This document shows positions 1-5,699 of a stretch of 7,902 nt of DNA, piece by piece (the first letter of the stretch is position 1; each line of letters opens with the position of its first letter). Below the pieces are notes generated by a model. It saw only the letters and a program-made list of their open reading frames with translations, was not told the DNA's origin and searched no databases. A program made the position numbers and the translations under genes. The stretch is taken from the NCBI GenBank assembly GCA_018067325.1, contig JAGPUU010000394.1, forward strand, positions 1 to 7,902, written 5' to 3'. The stretch is from Amphritea sp. (GTDB lineage Bacteria; Pseudomonadota; Gammaproteobacteria; Pseudomonadales; Balneatricaceae).

Positions 1-348
1 AAATCTAGCTTAGATATTCCTTTGGTAGCCTTACAAGATGGGCTTATAGCCGGTATAGCTTGGGGGAAAATTGAAATAGAAAAACCTCAAATTGCAAATC
101 TTTATCAAATGTGGGTTTCTCCTAGCTATAGAGGGAAAGGCATTGGCTTGGCTCTACTTACAAAATTTAAAGAATGGGCAATACAATCTGATGCAAGATC
201 ATTACGCTTAGATGTAACCGTTAATAATGGTAGAGCACATCATTTATACAATTCGTTTGGCTTTGTAAATTCTGGTGCACTTAAGCCTTTGAGAGAAGGT
301 AGTAGCACTAGAATGCAAAAAATGCTCTTGGCGTTAAAAAATGCCTAA
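1..348 (+). CDS. GNAT-family N-acetyltransferase, 3' part of gene
   Basis: The frame is open from the first base of the window to a TAA at 346-348, so the gene starts upstream and the N-terminal strands are missing. A TTG at 22 is only an internal possible start. The visible part has the acetyl-CoA binding core of the GNAT fold: a strand reading LYQMWVSP followed by the pyrophosphate-binding loop RGKGIG (codons near 130-150), then a helix, then LDVTVNNGRAHHLYNSFGF, which matches the family's second conserved strand-helix-strand. These enzymes move an acetyl group from acetyl-CoA to an amine of a small molecule or protein; the substrate cannot be told here. The gene is visibly richer in A+T than the genes to the right, and its stop codon lies in an attC-like sequence. 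Both features fit an acquired cassette gene, but this is inference. Confidence 0.85.
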   Translation, partial: KSSLDIPLVALQDGLIAGIAWGKIEIEKPQIANLYQMWVSPSYRGKGIGLALLTKFKEWAIQSDARSLRLDVTVNNGRAHHLYNSFGFVNSGALKPLREGSSTRMQKMLLALKNA

Positions 349-360
349 CAAGTTGCTGCA
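343..360 (+). other. Possible truncated attC-like left half
   Basis: The acetyltransferase ends inside GCCTAACAAGTTGCTGCA. Its GCCTAAC matches the R'' simple-site consensus that commonly overlaps the stop codon of integron cassette genes, and AAGTTGCTGCA would be the start of the inner arm. The complementary right half (a TGCAGCAAC...GTTAGGC type sequence) is not found in the following 600 bases, so at most this is a broken site. The match is short and could be chance. Confidence 0.3.
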
Positions 361-385
361 ATCAATAGGGTCAGATTCATTGATT
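360..385. repeat. Inverted repeat AATCAAT/ATTGATT after the acetyltransferase
   Basis: AATCAAT (360-366) and ATTGATT (379-385) form 7-bp arms around 12 bases, just downstream of the acetyltransferase. A short T-run (384-387) follows, so weak termination is possible. The segment GGGTCAGATTCATTGATTTT (368-387) resembles, from memory, a sequence often found beside IS200-like/REP-associated transposase genes. No transposase gene is present here. That link is unverified. Confidence 0.35.
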
Positions 386-472
386 TTCTAGCAGTGTAGC
401 GACAGATTTTTCTAGCAAGGGCGTAGCCCGTCGAGCAAGTCGCGAAGCGACGTTCTAGCGAGCAACGTGCTC
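383..472. repeat. Modular array of CKAGCAA heptamers and triloop mini-hairpins
   Basis: A heptamer of the form C(T/G)AGCAA occurs three times: 412-418, 432-438 and 459-465. The first two are directly followed by small perfect hairpins with 3-base loops: GGGC-GTA-GCCC (419-429) and GTCGC-GAA-GCGAC (439-451). The third overlaps GAGCA-ACG-TGCTC (460-472), which can alternatively pair as GCAACG (462-467) with CGTTGC (475-480). The start of the array also has two copies of GATTTT(T)CTAGCA (383-394 and 405-417). A third GATTTTCTAG is at 966-975. No reading frame is conserved, so this is structural or repetitive DNA. Confidence 0.7.
432..451 (+). repeat. 20-bp direct repeat, left copy
   Basis: CGAGCAAGTCGCGAAGCGAC here is identical to 1709-1728. 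It is one heptamer plus one GAA-triloop hairpin. The two copies bracket the repeat region and the methyltransferase gene. Confidence 0.85.
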
Positions 473-609
473 TTCGTTGCGGTCTGCTCTAAATCCCTTT
501 CTGTGCAGCCGAGCATTGGAGTTTTTCAATGAAAAGCATGGGGAACTGTCTGAGGGCGCGAAGCAACCGAGTTTTTCCCATGTCATTGGAAAACGAAACG
601 CGCAGGGCA

Positions 610-624
610 GTCGGCGAAGCCGAC
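610..624. repeat. Perfect hairpin GTCGGC-GAA-GCCGAC
   Basis: Six-bp arms surround a GAA triloop, the same loop as in the 439-451 and 1716-1728 hairpins. Just upstream, GGGGAACT (539-546 area) and AGTTTTTCCC (569-578 area) can also pair imperfectly. This suggests a folded transcript or a structured repeat family. Confidence 0.6.
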
Positions 625-649
625 CAAACAGTGGGCGCGGTTTTAGATT

Positions 650-681
650 GTTAAGACTTTTGGGCGTCCAAAAGTCTTGAC
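650..681. repeat. Long perfect stem-loop (11 bp core, GCGT loop)
   Basis: AAGACTTTTGG (653-663) pairs perfectly with CCAAAAGTCTT (668-678) around GCGT. Three further pairs, one of them G-T, extend the stem to 650-681. No T-tract follows on either strand, so it is not a standard terminator. Confidence 0.75.
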
Positions 682-742
682 CCGCTCAGCAGAGCGGAAC
701 AAAAGGTAACGAATCACTGCGGCAATCTTATAAACTAAGATG
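681..742 (+). repeat. Duplicated ~60-bp unit, copy 1
   Basis: This segment repeats at 831-892. The best-conserved part is GAGCGGAACAAA (692 onward) through ACGAATCACTGCGGCAA (ending at 725). Similarity then continues more loosely to an AARATG/AATATG end. The copies differ by several substitutions and one indel, so the duplication is old or the family is dispersed. Confidence 0.8.
682..697. repeat. Hairpin CCGCTC-AGCA-GAGCGG
   Basis: Perfect 6-bp arms with a 4-base loop start immediately after the 650-681 stem-loop. The hairpin opens the first copy of the duplicated unit at 681-742. The second copy (831 onward) keeps a weaker version, GCTC-AGCGA-GAGC. Confidence 0.65.
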
Positions 743-755
743 CCCAAGGACGAAG

Positions 756-780
756 ACCACCCAACAGCAGGGTGGTTTTT
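756..780 (+). terminator. Intrinsic terminator inside the repeat region
   Basis: ACCACCC (756-762) pairs with GGGTGGT (770-776) around AACAGCA and is followed by more T residues (777-780). This is a textbook plus-strand Rho-independent terminator. No gene stops nearby: the acetyltransferase ends more than 400 bases upstream. It therefore ends either that transcript's long 3' region or an RNA made from the repeat region itself. Confidence 0.75.
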
Positions 781-830
781 GATTGGTAAGGCCCGAGAGA
801 GCACGCACCCAAAGGCGTACTCTTCACTGG

Positions 831-892
831 ACTGCTCAGCGAGAGCGGAACAAATGAAACGAATCACTGCGGCAAGCAAATAAGCTAATATG
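831..892 (+). repeat. Duplicated ~60-bp unit, copy 2
   Basis: This is the second copy of the 681-742 unit, about 150 bases downstream and in the same orientation. The core GAGCGGAACAAATG...ACGAATCACTGCGGCAA covers 843-875. A degenerate 14-base REP core (792-805, CCCGAGAGAGCACG) lies between the two copies. Confidence 0.8.
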
Positions 893-906
893 TAACCATA
901 GCTTTA

Positions 907-933
907 ATCGCCGTGAGGGCACGCTTCCTACAA
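907..933 (-). repeat. REP-like palindromic element, copy 1
   Basis: On the minus strand this begins TTGTAGGA and contains the small palindrome CGTG-CCCT-CACG. It matches 1624-1650 at 24 of 27 positions. A GTAG tetranucleotide at the foot of a short GC-rich palindrome is the layout of REP sequences associated with RAYT transposases. The form is close to the Pseudomonas type (GTAGGAGCGGGCTTGCCCGC). It lies about 85 bases before the methyltransferase start. Confidence 0.6.
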
Positions 934-952
934 AGGGGCTGGCAACCTGCAG

Positions 953-988
953 CGGCTTAGCTTCAGATTTTCTAGTTGAGCTAAGCTG
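953..988 (+). promoter_or_regulatory. Leader hairpin upstream of the methyltransferase
   Basis: CGGCTTAGC plus TCA (953-965, one T bulged) pairs with TGA plus GCTAAGCTG (977-988, one G-T pair) around a loop containing GATTTTCTAG. It sits 17 bases before the AGGA ribosome binding site (1005-1008). It has no T-tract. It could affect mRNA stability or translation of the methyltransferase; function is inferred. Confidence 0.45.
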
Positions 989-1018
989 GATACGCTCCAT
1001 ATTCAGGATGAATATCAC

Positions 1019-1618
1019 ATGAAACCCACCGATATCGCCAAAGCCTACAACCAGATCACCCATCTCTGGGAACGCAAAGAGTTCAATCGAGAGAATGGTA
1101 TTGCACAACATCGCCGTGCGATCGCTTTTGCTAAAAACAGAGGGGCTGCACTGGATGTGGGTTGCGGTTGTACCGGGCGGTTTATGGATCTGCTACAGGC
1201 AGAGGGGTTTGAACCTGAGGGTGTAGATGTATCGGATGAGATGGTCCGGCTAGCGAAGCTAAAGCATCCACAGATCAACTTTTATCAACAGGATATCTGC
1301 CAGTGGGATCTACCCCGCACCTATGACTTTATCACCGCCTGGGACAGTATCTGGCATATACCACTGGACCAACAGAGAACTGTTTTAACCAAGCTGATAG
1401 AGGGGCTTAACAGCGGTGGAGTGTTGATTTTCTCCTTCGGTGGAACCGATGAAGTGGGCGATCATACCGATGACACGATGGGGCCTGAGGTGTATTACTC
1501 GACATTAGGCGTACCAGGCTTTCTTGAACTTTTCGCTGGATTAAACTGCAACTGCCGGCATCTGGAATATGATCAGTACCCCGAGTTACACACCTTCTTC
1601 ATTGTGCAGAAAAGCTAG
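1019..1618 (+). CDS. Class I SAM-dependent methyltransferase, substrate unknown
   Basis: This 199-residue protein has a seven-stranded (Rossmann) methyltransferase fold. Motif I is ALDVGCGCTGRF (residues 44-55), the glycine-rich SAM loop. GVDVSDEMV (68-76) follows, with acidic D70 placed to bind the ribose hydroxyls of SAM. QDI is at 91-93, the motif IV region YDFITAWDSIWHI at 102-114, and LIEGLNSGGVLIFSF at 126-140. It resembles the type 11/25 methyltransferase families. There is no signal peptide or membrane segment, so it is cytoplasmic. The ATG is preceded by AGGA (1005-1008) at a 10-base gap. It appears monocistronic, ending at a bidirectional terminator and flanked by REP-like repeats. 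Nothing in the sequence fixes the methyl acceptor; protein, small-molecule and detoxification roles are all possible. Confidence 0.88.
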   Translation: MKPTDIAKAYNQITHLWERKEFNRENGIAQHRRAIAFAKNRGAALDVGCGCTGRFMDLLQAEGFEPEGVDVSDEMVRLAKLKHPQINFYQQDICQWDLPRTYDFITAWDSIWHIPLDQQRTVLTKLIEGLNSGGVLIFSFGGTDEVGDHTDDTMGPEVYYSTLGVPGFLELFAGLNCNCRHLEYDQYPELHTFFIVQKS

Positions 1619-1623
1619 ACGCC

Positions 1624-1650
1624 ATCGCCGTGAGAGCACGATTTCTACAA
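1624..1650 (-). repeat. REP-like palindromic element, copy 2
   Basis: On the minus strand it reads TTGTAGAAATCGTG, then CTCT, then CACGGCGAT, with the same GTAG foot and CGTG/CACG palindrome as the copy at 907-933. It begins 5 bases after the methyltransferase stop and is in the same orientation as the upstream copy, so the gene sits between two direct REP-like repeats. Confidence 0.6.
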
Positions 1651-1651
1651 C

Positions 1652-1680
1652 AAAAAAGAGAGCCAAGGGCTCTCTTTTTT
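1652..1680. terminator. Bidirectional intrinsic terminator
   Basis: AAAAAAGAGAGCC (1652-1664) and GGCTCTCTTTTTT (1668-1680) form a perfect 13-bp stem around AAG. The GC-rich centre and the A-run/T-run ends make it a terminator on both strands. It serves the convergent methyltransferase (plus) and the trxA-to-reductase block (minus). Confidence 0.92.
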
Positions 1681-1694
1681 GTTTCTATGCATTT

Positions 1695-1737
1695 CGAGCA
1701 ACGAACTACGAGCAAGTCGCGAAGCGACATCGAGCTA
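1695..1737. repeat. Degenerate heptamers with GAA-triloop hairpin
   Basis: Three tandem heptamers, CGAGCAA, CGAACTA and CGAGCAA (1695-1715), precede the hairpin GTCGC-GAA-GCGAC (1716-1728) and then AT plus CGAGCTA (1731-1737). The 20 bases at 1709-1728 are identical to 432-451. On the minus strand the heptamers read as CTCGTAG/TTCGTTG, close to the CTCGTGG repeat at 7810-7841. Confidence 0.75.
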
Positions 1738-1744
1738 CGGCTTT

Positions 1745-2785
1745 TTACCCCTTTGGCCTAGGCGCGTAAGCAAAAACGTCGGCATGCATCTGCGCTTCGT
1801 TAAGCCCTTTAAGTTCGCAGGCATCGAGTAGCGCATAAACCATTCCCGGTGAACCACTGGTAAAGATCTCAACATTCTCAAAGTGGTCAAAATCAGCAAC
1901 GATGGCATCCGGCAGTAGTGCGCTGCGACCGGACCAACCGGGGCTGTTACCCGGTTCGCTGACAACCAGATGGACGTGCACGTTGGTGTGTTCGCTGGCC
2001 CATTGCAGAGGTAGTTTTTCCAGATAGAAATCCGCTTCTACCCGTGCACCCCAATAGACGTGGATCGGATTTTTAACCTGATTGGCTAGCAGGTGTTCTG
2101 CGATGCTCTTAATCTGCGAGAAACCGGTGCTGGCAGCCGCCAGAACGATTACTTTATCCGCAGCCAGCTGGCTGGCTTCCAGATAGCATTCACCTTTGGG
2201 CAGCTCGATTTTTACACTGGGATTGTTCTTCAGGTGATCCATGATCGCCACTGAAAGCTCGCCTTCAGGCGTACAGCGGATATGCAGTTCGATATCGCTG
2301 CTGAAGTCCGGTGCACTGCCGATCGAAAATGCCGCACGCCGTTCATCAGGAAGTATCAGTTCCAGGTACTGTCCCGCATGAAACTCTGTTGCCTGACGGC
2401 CGGTTACCGGCAGATGCAGACGCACCCGGTATACCTCTTCATTCAGTTGTTCTACCGACGCAATATCACAAACCAGTTCTTTCACTTGTATCTCTCCAGG
2501 GCGTAACAACCCTTTAATTCTCACCTGAATATCACTGCAGGGTACGGCTGTACACGCAAATATCTGCGAGGATGGCTGCCCCGCTTCTAACTGTAGCGCC
2601 AATTCAGGGTAGCGCTGCTGAATACTGCCAGCTAGCAGTGTTGTTTTACAAATTTCACACACCCCGTTACGACAACTGAAACGCATAGTAAAACCGGCAT
2701 TTCGCAGACTGTCCAGAATCGGTAAACCCGGTTCTGCACTGACTTCATGGGTATCGTTAACGGTGATGGTAAAACGGTCACTCAA
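1745..2785 (-). CDS. [2Fe-2S] ferredoxin / NAD(P)H-flavin reductase fusion (Fre-like), next to ubiD
   Basis: This 346-residue soluble oxidoreductase has an N-terminal plant-type ferredoxin domain (about 1-92) with cluster ligands C38, C43, C46 and C78 (the CRNGVCEIC pattern). It is followed by a ferredoxin-reductase module. The flavin domain carries GQYLELIL (138-145) and FSIGSAP (153-159). The NAD(P)H domain carries [17 protein letters not shown] (212-228) and SGSPGMV (310-316). Proteins of this type are often annotated CDP-6-deoxy-delta-3,4-glucoseen reductase, but no sugar genes are nearby. Its position directly after ubiD matches E. coli, where fre follows ubiD, so making reduced flavin for UbiX/UbiD chemistry is a reasonable inference. 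The start is TTG at 2785: an in-frame stop lies just upstream and the next Met is inside the ferredoxin domain. The gene overlaps the ubiD stop by 8 bp, with AGG about 8 bases before the TTG. The Arg expected at the flavin-phosphate motif is Ala151. Confidence 0.85.
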   Translation of the reverse strand: MSDRFTITVNDTHEVSAEPGLPILDSLRNAGFTMRFSCRNGVCEICKTTLLAGSIQQRYPELALQLEAGQPSSQIFACTAVPCSDIQVRIKGLLRPGEIQVKELVCDIASVEQLNEEVYRVRLHLPVTGRQATEFHAGQYLELILPDERRAAFSIGSAPDFSSDIELHIRCTPEGELSVAIMDHLKNNPSVKIELPKGECYLEASQLAADKVIVLAAASTGFSQIKSIAEHLLANQVKNPIHVYWGARVEADFYLEKLPLQWASEHTNVHVHLVVSEPGNSPGWSGRSALLPDAIVADFDHFENVEIFTSGSPGMVYALLDACELKGLNEAQMHADVFAYAPRPKG

Positions 2786-4259
2786 GCGGTATACCTAATT
2801 GATCCCAGATGTCGTCCACCCGTTGTTTCACTTCAGGGGACATCACAATCGGCTCACCCCACTCTCGGGTTGTCTCACCGGGCCACTTATTAGTGGCATC
2901 CATACCCATCTTGGAGCCCAGACCGGAGACCGGTGAGGCAAAATCCAGGTAGTCGATCGGTGTGTTGTCGATCATGGTAGTATCGCGAATCGGGTCCATC
3001 CGGGTCGTAATCGCCCAGATAACATCGTTCCAGTCCCGGGCATTGATATCATCATCACAGACGATAACAAATTTGGTGTACATAAACTGGCGCAGGAAGG
3101 ACCAGACACCTAGCATCACCCGCTTAGCGTGACCCGGATACTGCTTCTTCATCGTCACTATTGCCATCCGGTAGGAGCAACCTTCCGGTGGCAGATAGAA
3201 ATCGGTAATTTCTGGAAACTGCTTCTGCAGAATCGGTACAAAAACTTCATTCAGCGCGACACCCAGCACAGCAGGCTCATCCGGTGGACGGCCGGTATAG
3301 GTGCTGTGATAGATAGGGTCGGGACGATGGGTGATACGCTCGACGGTAAACACCGGAAAGCTATCCACCTCGTTGTAGTAACCGGTATGGTCACCAAAGG
3401 GGCCTTCATCCGCCATCTCTTCAGGGGCGATATAGCCTTCGAGGATAAACTCTGCACTGGCAGGCACTTGCAGGTCGCTGCCGATGCATTTAGTAATTTC
3501 GGTCTTGCCGCCGCGCAGCAGCCCGGCAAACGCATATTCTGACAGGCTATCGGGTACCGGCGTCACCGCACCTAAAATAGTCGCGGGATCGGCCCCCAAT
3601 GCCACGGCTACCGGGAAGTTCTCCCCTGGATGCTGCTCTTTCCACTCACGGAAATCCAGCGCGCCACCACGGTGGGACAGCCAACGCATAATCAGCTTAT
3701 TCTTACCGATTACCTGCTGCCGATAGATACCCAGGTTTTGACGCTCTTTGTAAGGCCCTTTAGTAATAACCAGAGGCCAGGTTATCAGAGGGCCCGCATC
3801 ACCGGGCCAGCAACGCTGTACCGGAAGAGTACCCAGATCAACATCATCACCCTCAATCACATGGGTCTGGCAGGCGGCATTGCGGACCTTTTTCGGCCCC
3901 ATATTCAGCACCTGCTTAAAGATCGGCAGCTTCTCCCAGGCATCTTTCATCCCTTTGGGCGGCTCGGGTTCTTTCAGCATCGCCAGCAACTTACCGACCT
4001 CTCGCAGGCTGGCGACATCTTCCTGGCCCATCCCCAAGGCAACACGTTTAGGGGTGCCGAACAGGTTCGCCAGTACCGGGTAATCGTAGCCTTTGGGATT
4101 TTCAAACAGCAGTGCCGGACCACCGGCACGCAGGGTACGGTCGCAGATCTCGGTCATTTCCAGATCGGGGTCAACTTCCGCTGTAATACGTACCAACTCA
4201 CCCTTCTGTTCCAGGCTGTTGATAAAGTCGCGCAGGTCTTTGTATTTTAGATTTGACAT
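2778..4259 (-). CDS. ubiD: UbiD, 3-octaprenyl-4-hydroxybenzoate decarboxylase
   Basis: The 493-residue product matches E. coli UbiD almost end to end in length and sequence as I recall it. UbiD removes the carboxyl group of polyprenyl-4-hydroxybenzoate in ubiquinone synthesis, using prenylated FMN made by UbiX. Recognisable blocks are the N-terminal [17 protein letters not shown] (41-57), [12 protein letters not shown] (171-182) with cofactor/metal-site N175, LSHRGGALD (194-202), [15 protein letters not shown] (236-250) with E241, and [20 protein letters not shown] (285-304) with D290; E241 and D290 fit the family's catalytic acids. The ATG at 4259 aligns with the E. coli start; an upstream TTG (4271) would add 4 residues and has no better ribosome site. 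Neither start has a clear Shine-Dalgarno. The rho terminator lies only 13 bases upstream, so ubiD depends on read-through or a promoter inside rho. It is coupled to the reductase downstream. Confidence 0.95.
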   Translation of the reverse strand: MSNLKYKDLRDFINSLEQKGELVRITAEVDPDLEMTEICDRTLRAGGPALLFENPKGYDYPVLANLFGTPKRVALGMGQEDVASLREVGKLLAMLKEPEPPKGMKDAWEKLPIFKQVLNMGPKKVRNAACQTHVIEGDDVDLGTLPVQRCWPGDAGPLITWPLVITKGPYKERQNLGIYRQQVIGKNKLIMRWLSHRGGALDFREWKEQHPGENFPVAVALGADPATILGAVTPVPDSLSEYAFAGLLRGGKTEITKCIGSDLQVPASAEFILEGYIAPEEMADEGPFGDHTGYYNEVDSFPVFTVERITHRPDPIYHSTYTGRPPDEPAVLGVALNEVFVPILQKQFPEITDFYLPPEGCSYRMAIVTMKKQYPGHAKRVMLGVWSFLRQFMYTKFVIVCDDDINARDWNDVIWAITTRMDPIRDTTMIDNTPIDYLDFASPVSGLGSKMGMDATNKWPGETTREWGEPIVMSPEVKQRVDDIWDQLGIPLE

Positions 4260-4272
4260 AGTTTTCAGCAAT

Positions 4273-4302
4273 AAAAAAGGGCAAGCCGTAAGCTTACCCT
4301 TT
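4273..4302 (-). terminator. Intrinsic terminator after rho
   Basis: Read on the minus strand, AAAGGGTAAGC pairs with GCTTGCCCTTT around TTACG, with one G-T pair, and the T-run continues (six T in all, at 4278-4273). It starts 17 bases after the rho stop codon and ends shortly before the ubiD start. It likely sets rho expression apart from ubiD, with partial read-through possible. Confidence 0.85.
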
Positions 4303-4319
4303 CAGAACAGAGATATGAA

Positions 4320-5579
4320 TCAGGAACGTCGCATGGAGAGGAAGAATTCGTCGTTCGTTTTGAAGTCTTTCAGTTTATCCAGTACAAACTCGATCGCTGA
4401 AGAATCTTCCATCGGATCCAGCAACTTACGCAGAATCCACATCCGCTGCAGCTCTTCTTCAGAGGTCAGTAGATCTTCACGACGCGTACCTGATCGACGG
4501 ATATTGAAAGCAGGATAAACCCGCTTCTCAGCCACTTTACGATCCAGATGTACTTCAGAGTTACCCGTACCTTTGAATTCCTCAAAGATAACTTCATCCA
4601 TCTTCGAACCGGTATCAACCAGTGCCGTAGCGATGATTGTCAGGCTGCCACCCTCTTCGATATTACGAGCTGCACCGAAGAAACGCTTAGGACGTTCCAG
4701 CGCGTGGGCATCCACACCACCGGTCAGTACTTTACCGGATGATGGAATCACGGTGTTGTAAGCACGGGCCAGACGAGTGATAGAGTCCAGCAGAATCACA
4801 ACATCTTTCTTATGCTCAGTCAGACGCTTAGCCTTCTCAAGCACCATCTCAGCAACCTGTACGTGACGGGAAGGCGGTTCATCGAAAGTCGATGCTACCA
4901 CTTCACCACGGACAGTCCGCTGCATTTCGGTTACTTCCTCCGGACGCTCATCGATCAGTAGTACGATCAGGTGAACTTCTGGGTTATTACGGGTAATCGA
5001 GTTAGCGATGTTCTGCAGCATCAGCGTCTTACCCGCTTTAGGCGGAGACACCAGCAATGCACGCTGGCCTTTACCCATAGGGCAAACCAGGTCGATAACA
5101 CGAGCAGTCAGATCTTCTGTACTACCGTTACCCAGTTCCATCTTCAACCGTTCCTGCGCAAACAGCGGAGTCAGGTTTTCAAACAGAATCTTATTCTTGG
5201 CATTTTCCGGCTTATCAAAGTTGATCTGATCAACTTTCAACAGGGCGAAGTAGCGCTCGCTGTCTTTCGGCGGACGAATCTTGCCGGAGATAGTGTCACC
5301 GGTACGCAGGTTAAACCGGCGAATCTGGCTCGGCGATACGTAAATATCATCTGGACCAGCAAGGTATGAACCTTCGGCAGACCGCAGGAAGCCAAAGCCA
5401 TCCTGCAAAATTTCCAATACGCCATCACCAGAAATATCTTCACCACCTTTAGCATGACGCTTAAGAATAGAGAAAATTGCATCTTGTTTGCGGGAGCGAC
5501 CGAGGTTATCAAGTCCCATTTCTTTCGCTATTTCTAGCAATTCAGGAACGCTTTTCTTTTTAAGTTCAGTAAGATTCAT
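4320..5579 (-). CDS. rho: Transcription termination factor Rho
   Basis: Starting at ATG 5579 gives 419 residues, the same length as E. coli Rho and the same N-terminus (MNLTELK). Rho is a hexameric RNA-dependent ATPase that ends transcription of untranslated RNA. The N-terminal RNA-binding domain (1-130) carries GFGFLRS (61-67), [16 protein letters not shown] (80-95) and the start of the linker. The Walker A loop PPKAGKT is at 179-185, the catalytic Glu region [15 protein letters not shown] at 207-221, Walker [15 protein letters not shown] at 260-273, the Q-loop [11 protein letters not shown] at 280-290, and the R-loop region [12 protein letters not shown] at 337-348. No key residue is missing. 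An in-frame ATG at 5633 would add 18 residues but has no ribosome site and goes beyond the family's usual start. The gene has its own promoter (5700-5728), a C-rich leader and a terminator after the stop. It lies downstream of trxA, as in other gammaproteobacteria. Confidence 0.97.
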   Translation of the reverse strand: MNLTELKKKSVPELLEIAKEMGLDNLGRSRKQDAIFSILKRHAKGGEDISGDGVLEILQDGFGFLRSAEGSYLAGPDDIYVSPSQIRRFNLRTGDTISGKIRPPKDSERYFALLKVDQINFDKPENAKNKILFENLTPLFAQERLKMELGNGSTEDLTARVIDLVCPMGKGQRALLVSPPKAGKTLMLQNIANSITRNNPEVHLIVLLIDERPEEVTEMQRTVRGEVVASTFDEPPSRHVQVAEMVLEKAKRLTEHKKDVVILLDSITRLARAYNTVIPSSGKVLTGGVDAHALERPKRFFGAARNIEEGGSLTIIATALVDTGSKMDEVIFEEFKGTGNSEVHLDRKVAEKRVYPAFNIRRSGTRREDLLTSEEELQRMWILRKLLDPMEDSSAIEFVLDKLKDFKTNDEFFLSMRRS

Positions 5580-5693
5580 AGGTATATGTGTAAGGAGACG
5601 GGTCAATGCCTTGAGCGAAATAGCTAAAGCCATTCAGGTCAGATTGATTTGAATAAGGAAGCCAGAGTTCTGGCACAGAAATAAATATTTGGA
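5580..5693 (-). promoter_or_regulatory. rho leader, C-rich and possibly autoregulatory
   Basis: If transcription starts near 5693, the rho mRNA has a leader of about 114 bases. It contains the palindrome GCCAGA-gt-TCTGGC (5661-5674). Near the start codon it has a stretch rich in C and poor in G (5580-5604; read on the minus strand it has 11 C and 2 G in its last 24 bases). Rho binds such sequences, and E. coli rho is known to be limited by Rho-dependent attenuation in its leader. No separate leader peptide is seen; instead an in-frame ATG lies at 5633. Confidence 0.45.
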
Positions 5694-5699
5694 AAAGAC

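Larger units (their letters stand above)
349..1018. other. Gene-free, repeat- and hairpin-rich intergenic region
   Basis: This 670-base stretch lies between the acetyltransferase and the methyltransferase. Open frames exist (for example 477-680 plus, 643-879 minus), but they cross perfect hairpins and repeats, lack ribosome binding sites and show no recognised domain. Listed left to right, it holds the heptamer/hairpin array, hairpins at 610-624, 650-681 and 682-697, the duplicated unit, a terminator, a REP-like element and a leader hairpin. The peptide NAQGSRRSRP, read in the frame at 477-680, is one I recall in spurious predicted proteins from repetitive intergenic DNA of gammaproteobacteria. 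That supports a dispersed repeat family, but it is recollection only. Confidence 0.7.

Noticed and set aside
477..680. 67-codon plus-strand open frame in the repeat region
   Set aside because: It crosses perfect hairpins, has no ribosome binding site and no recognised domain; its peptide resembles spurious translations of repetitive DNA.
643..879. 78-codon minus-strand open frame
   Set aside because: Its internal peptide repeat (AAVIRF / AAVIRY) only reflects the duplicated DNA unit, and no start signal supports it.
360..900. CRISPR array
   Set aside because: The repeats are short, unequal and unevenly spaced, with no uniform spacers and no cas genes.
976..1005. TTGAGC...TATTCA as a promoter for the methyltransferase
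   Set aside because: The -10 would overlap the ribosome binding site, leaving no room for a leader, and TTGAGC is inside a hairpin arm.
836..1111. 91-codon minus-strand open frame
   Set aside because: It overlaps the methyltransferase start, spans REP and hairpin DNA, and shows no family features.
1019..1618. Restriction-modification methyltransferase
   Set aside because: There is no DPPY/NPPY or PC-type catalytic motif of DNA methyltransferases and no nuclease neighbour.
3630..4250. 206-codon plus-strand open frame opposite ubiD
   Set aside because: It is antisense to a strongly conserved gene and its composition is that expected of the reverse strand.
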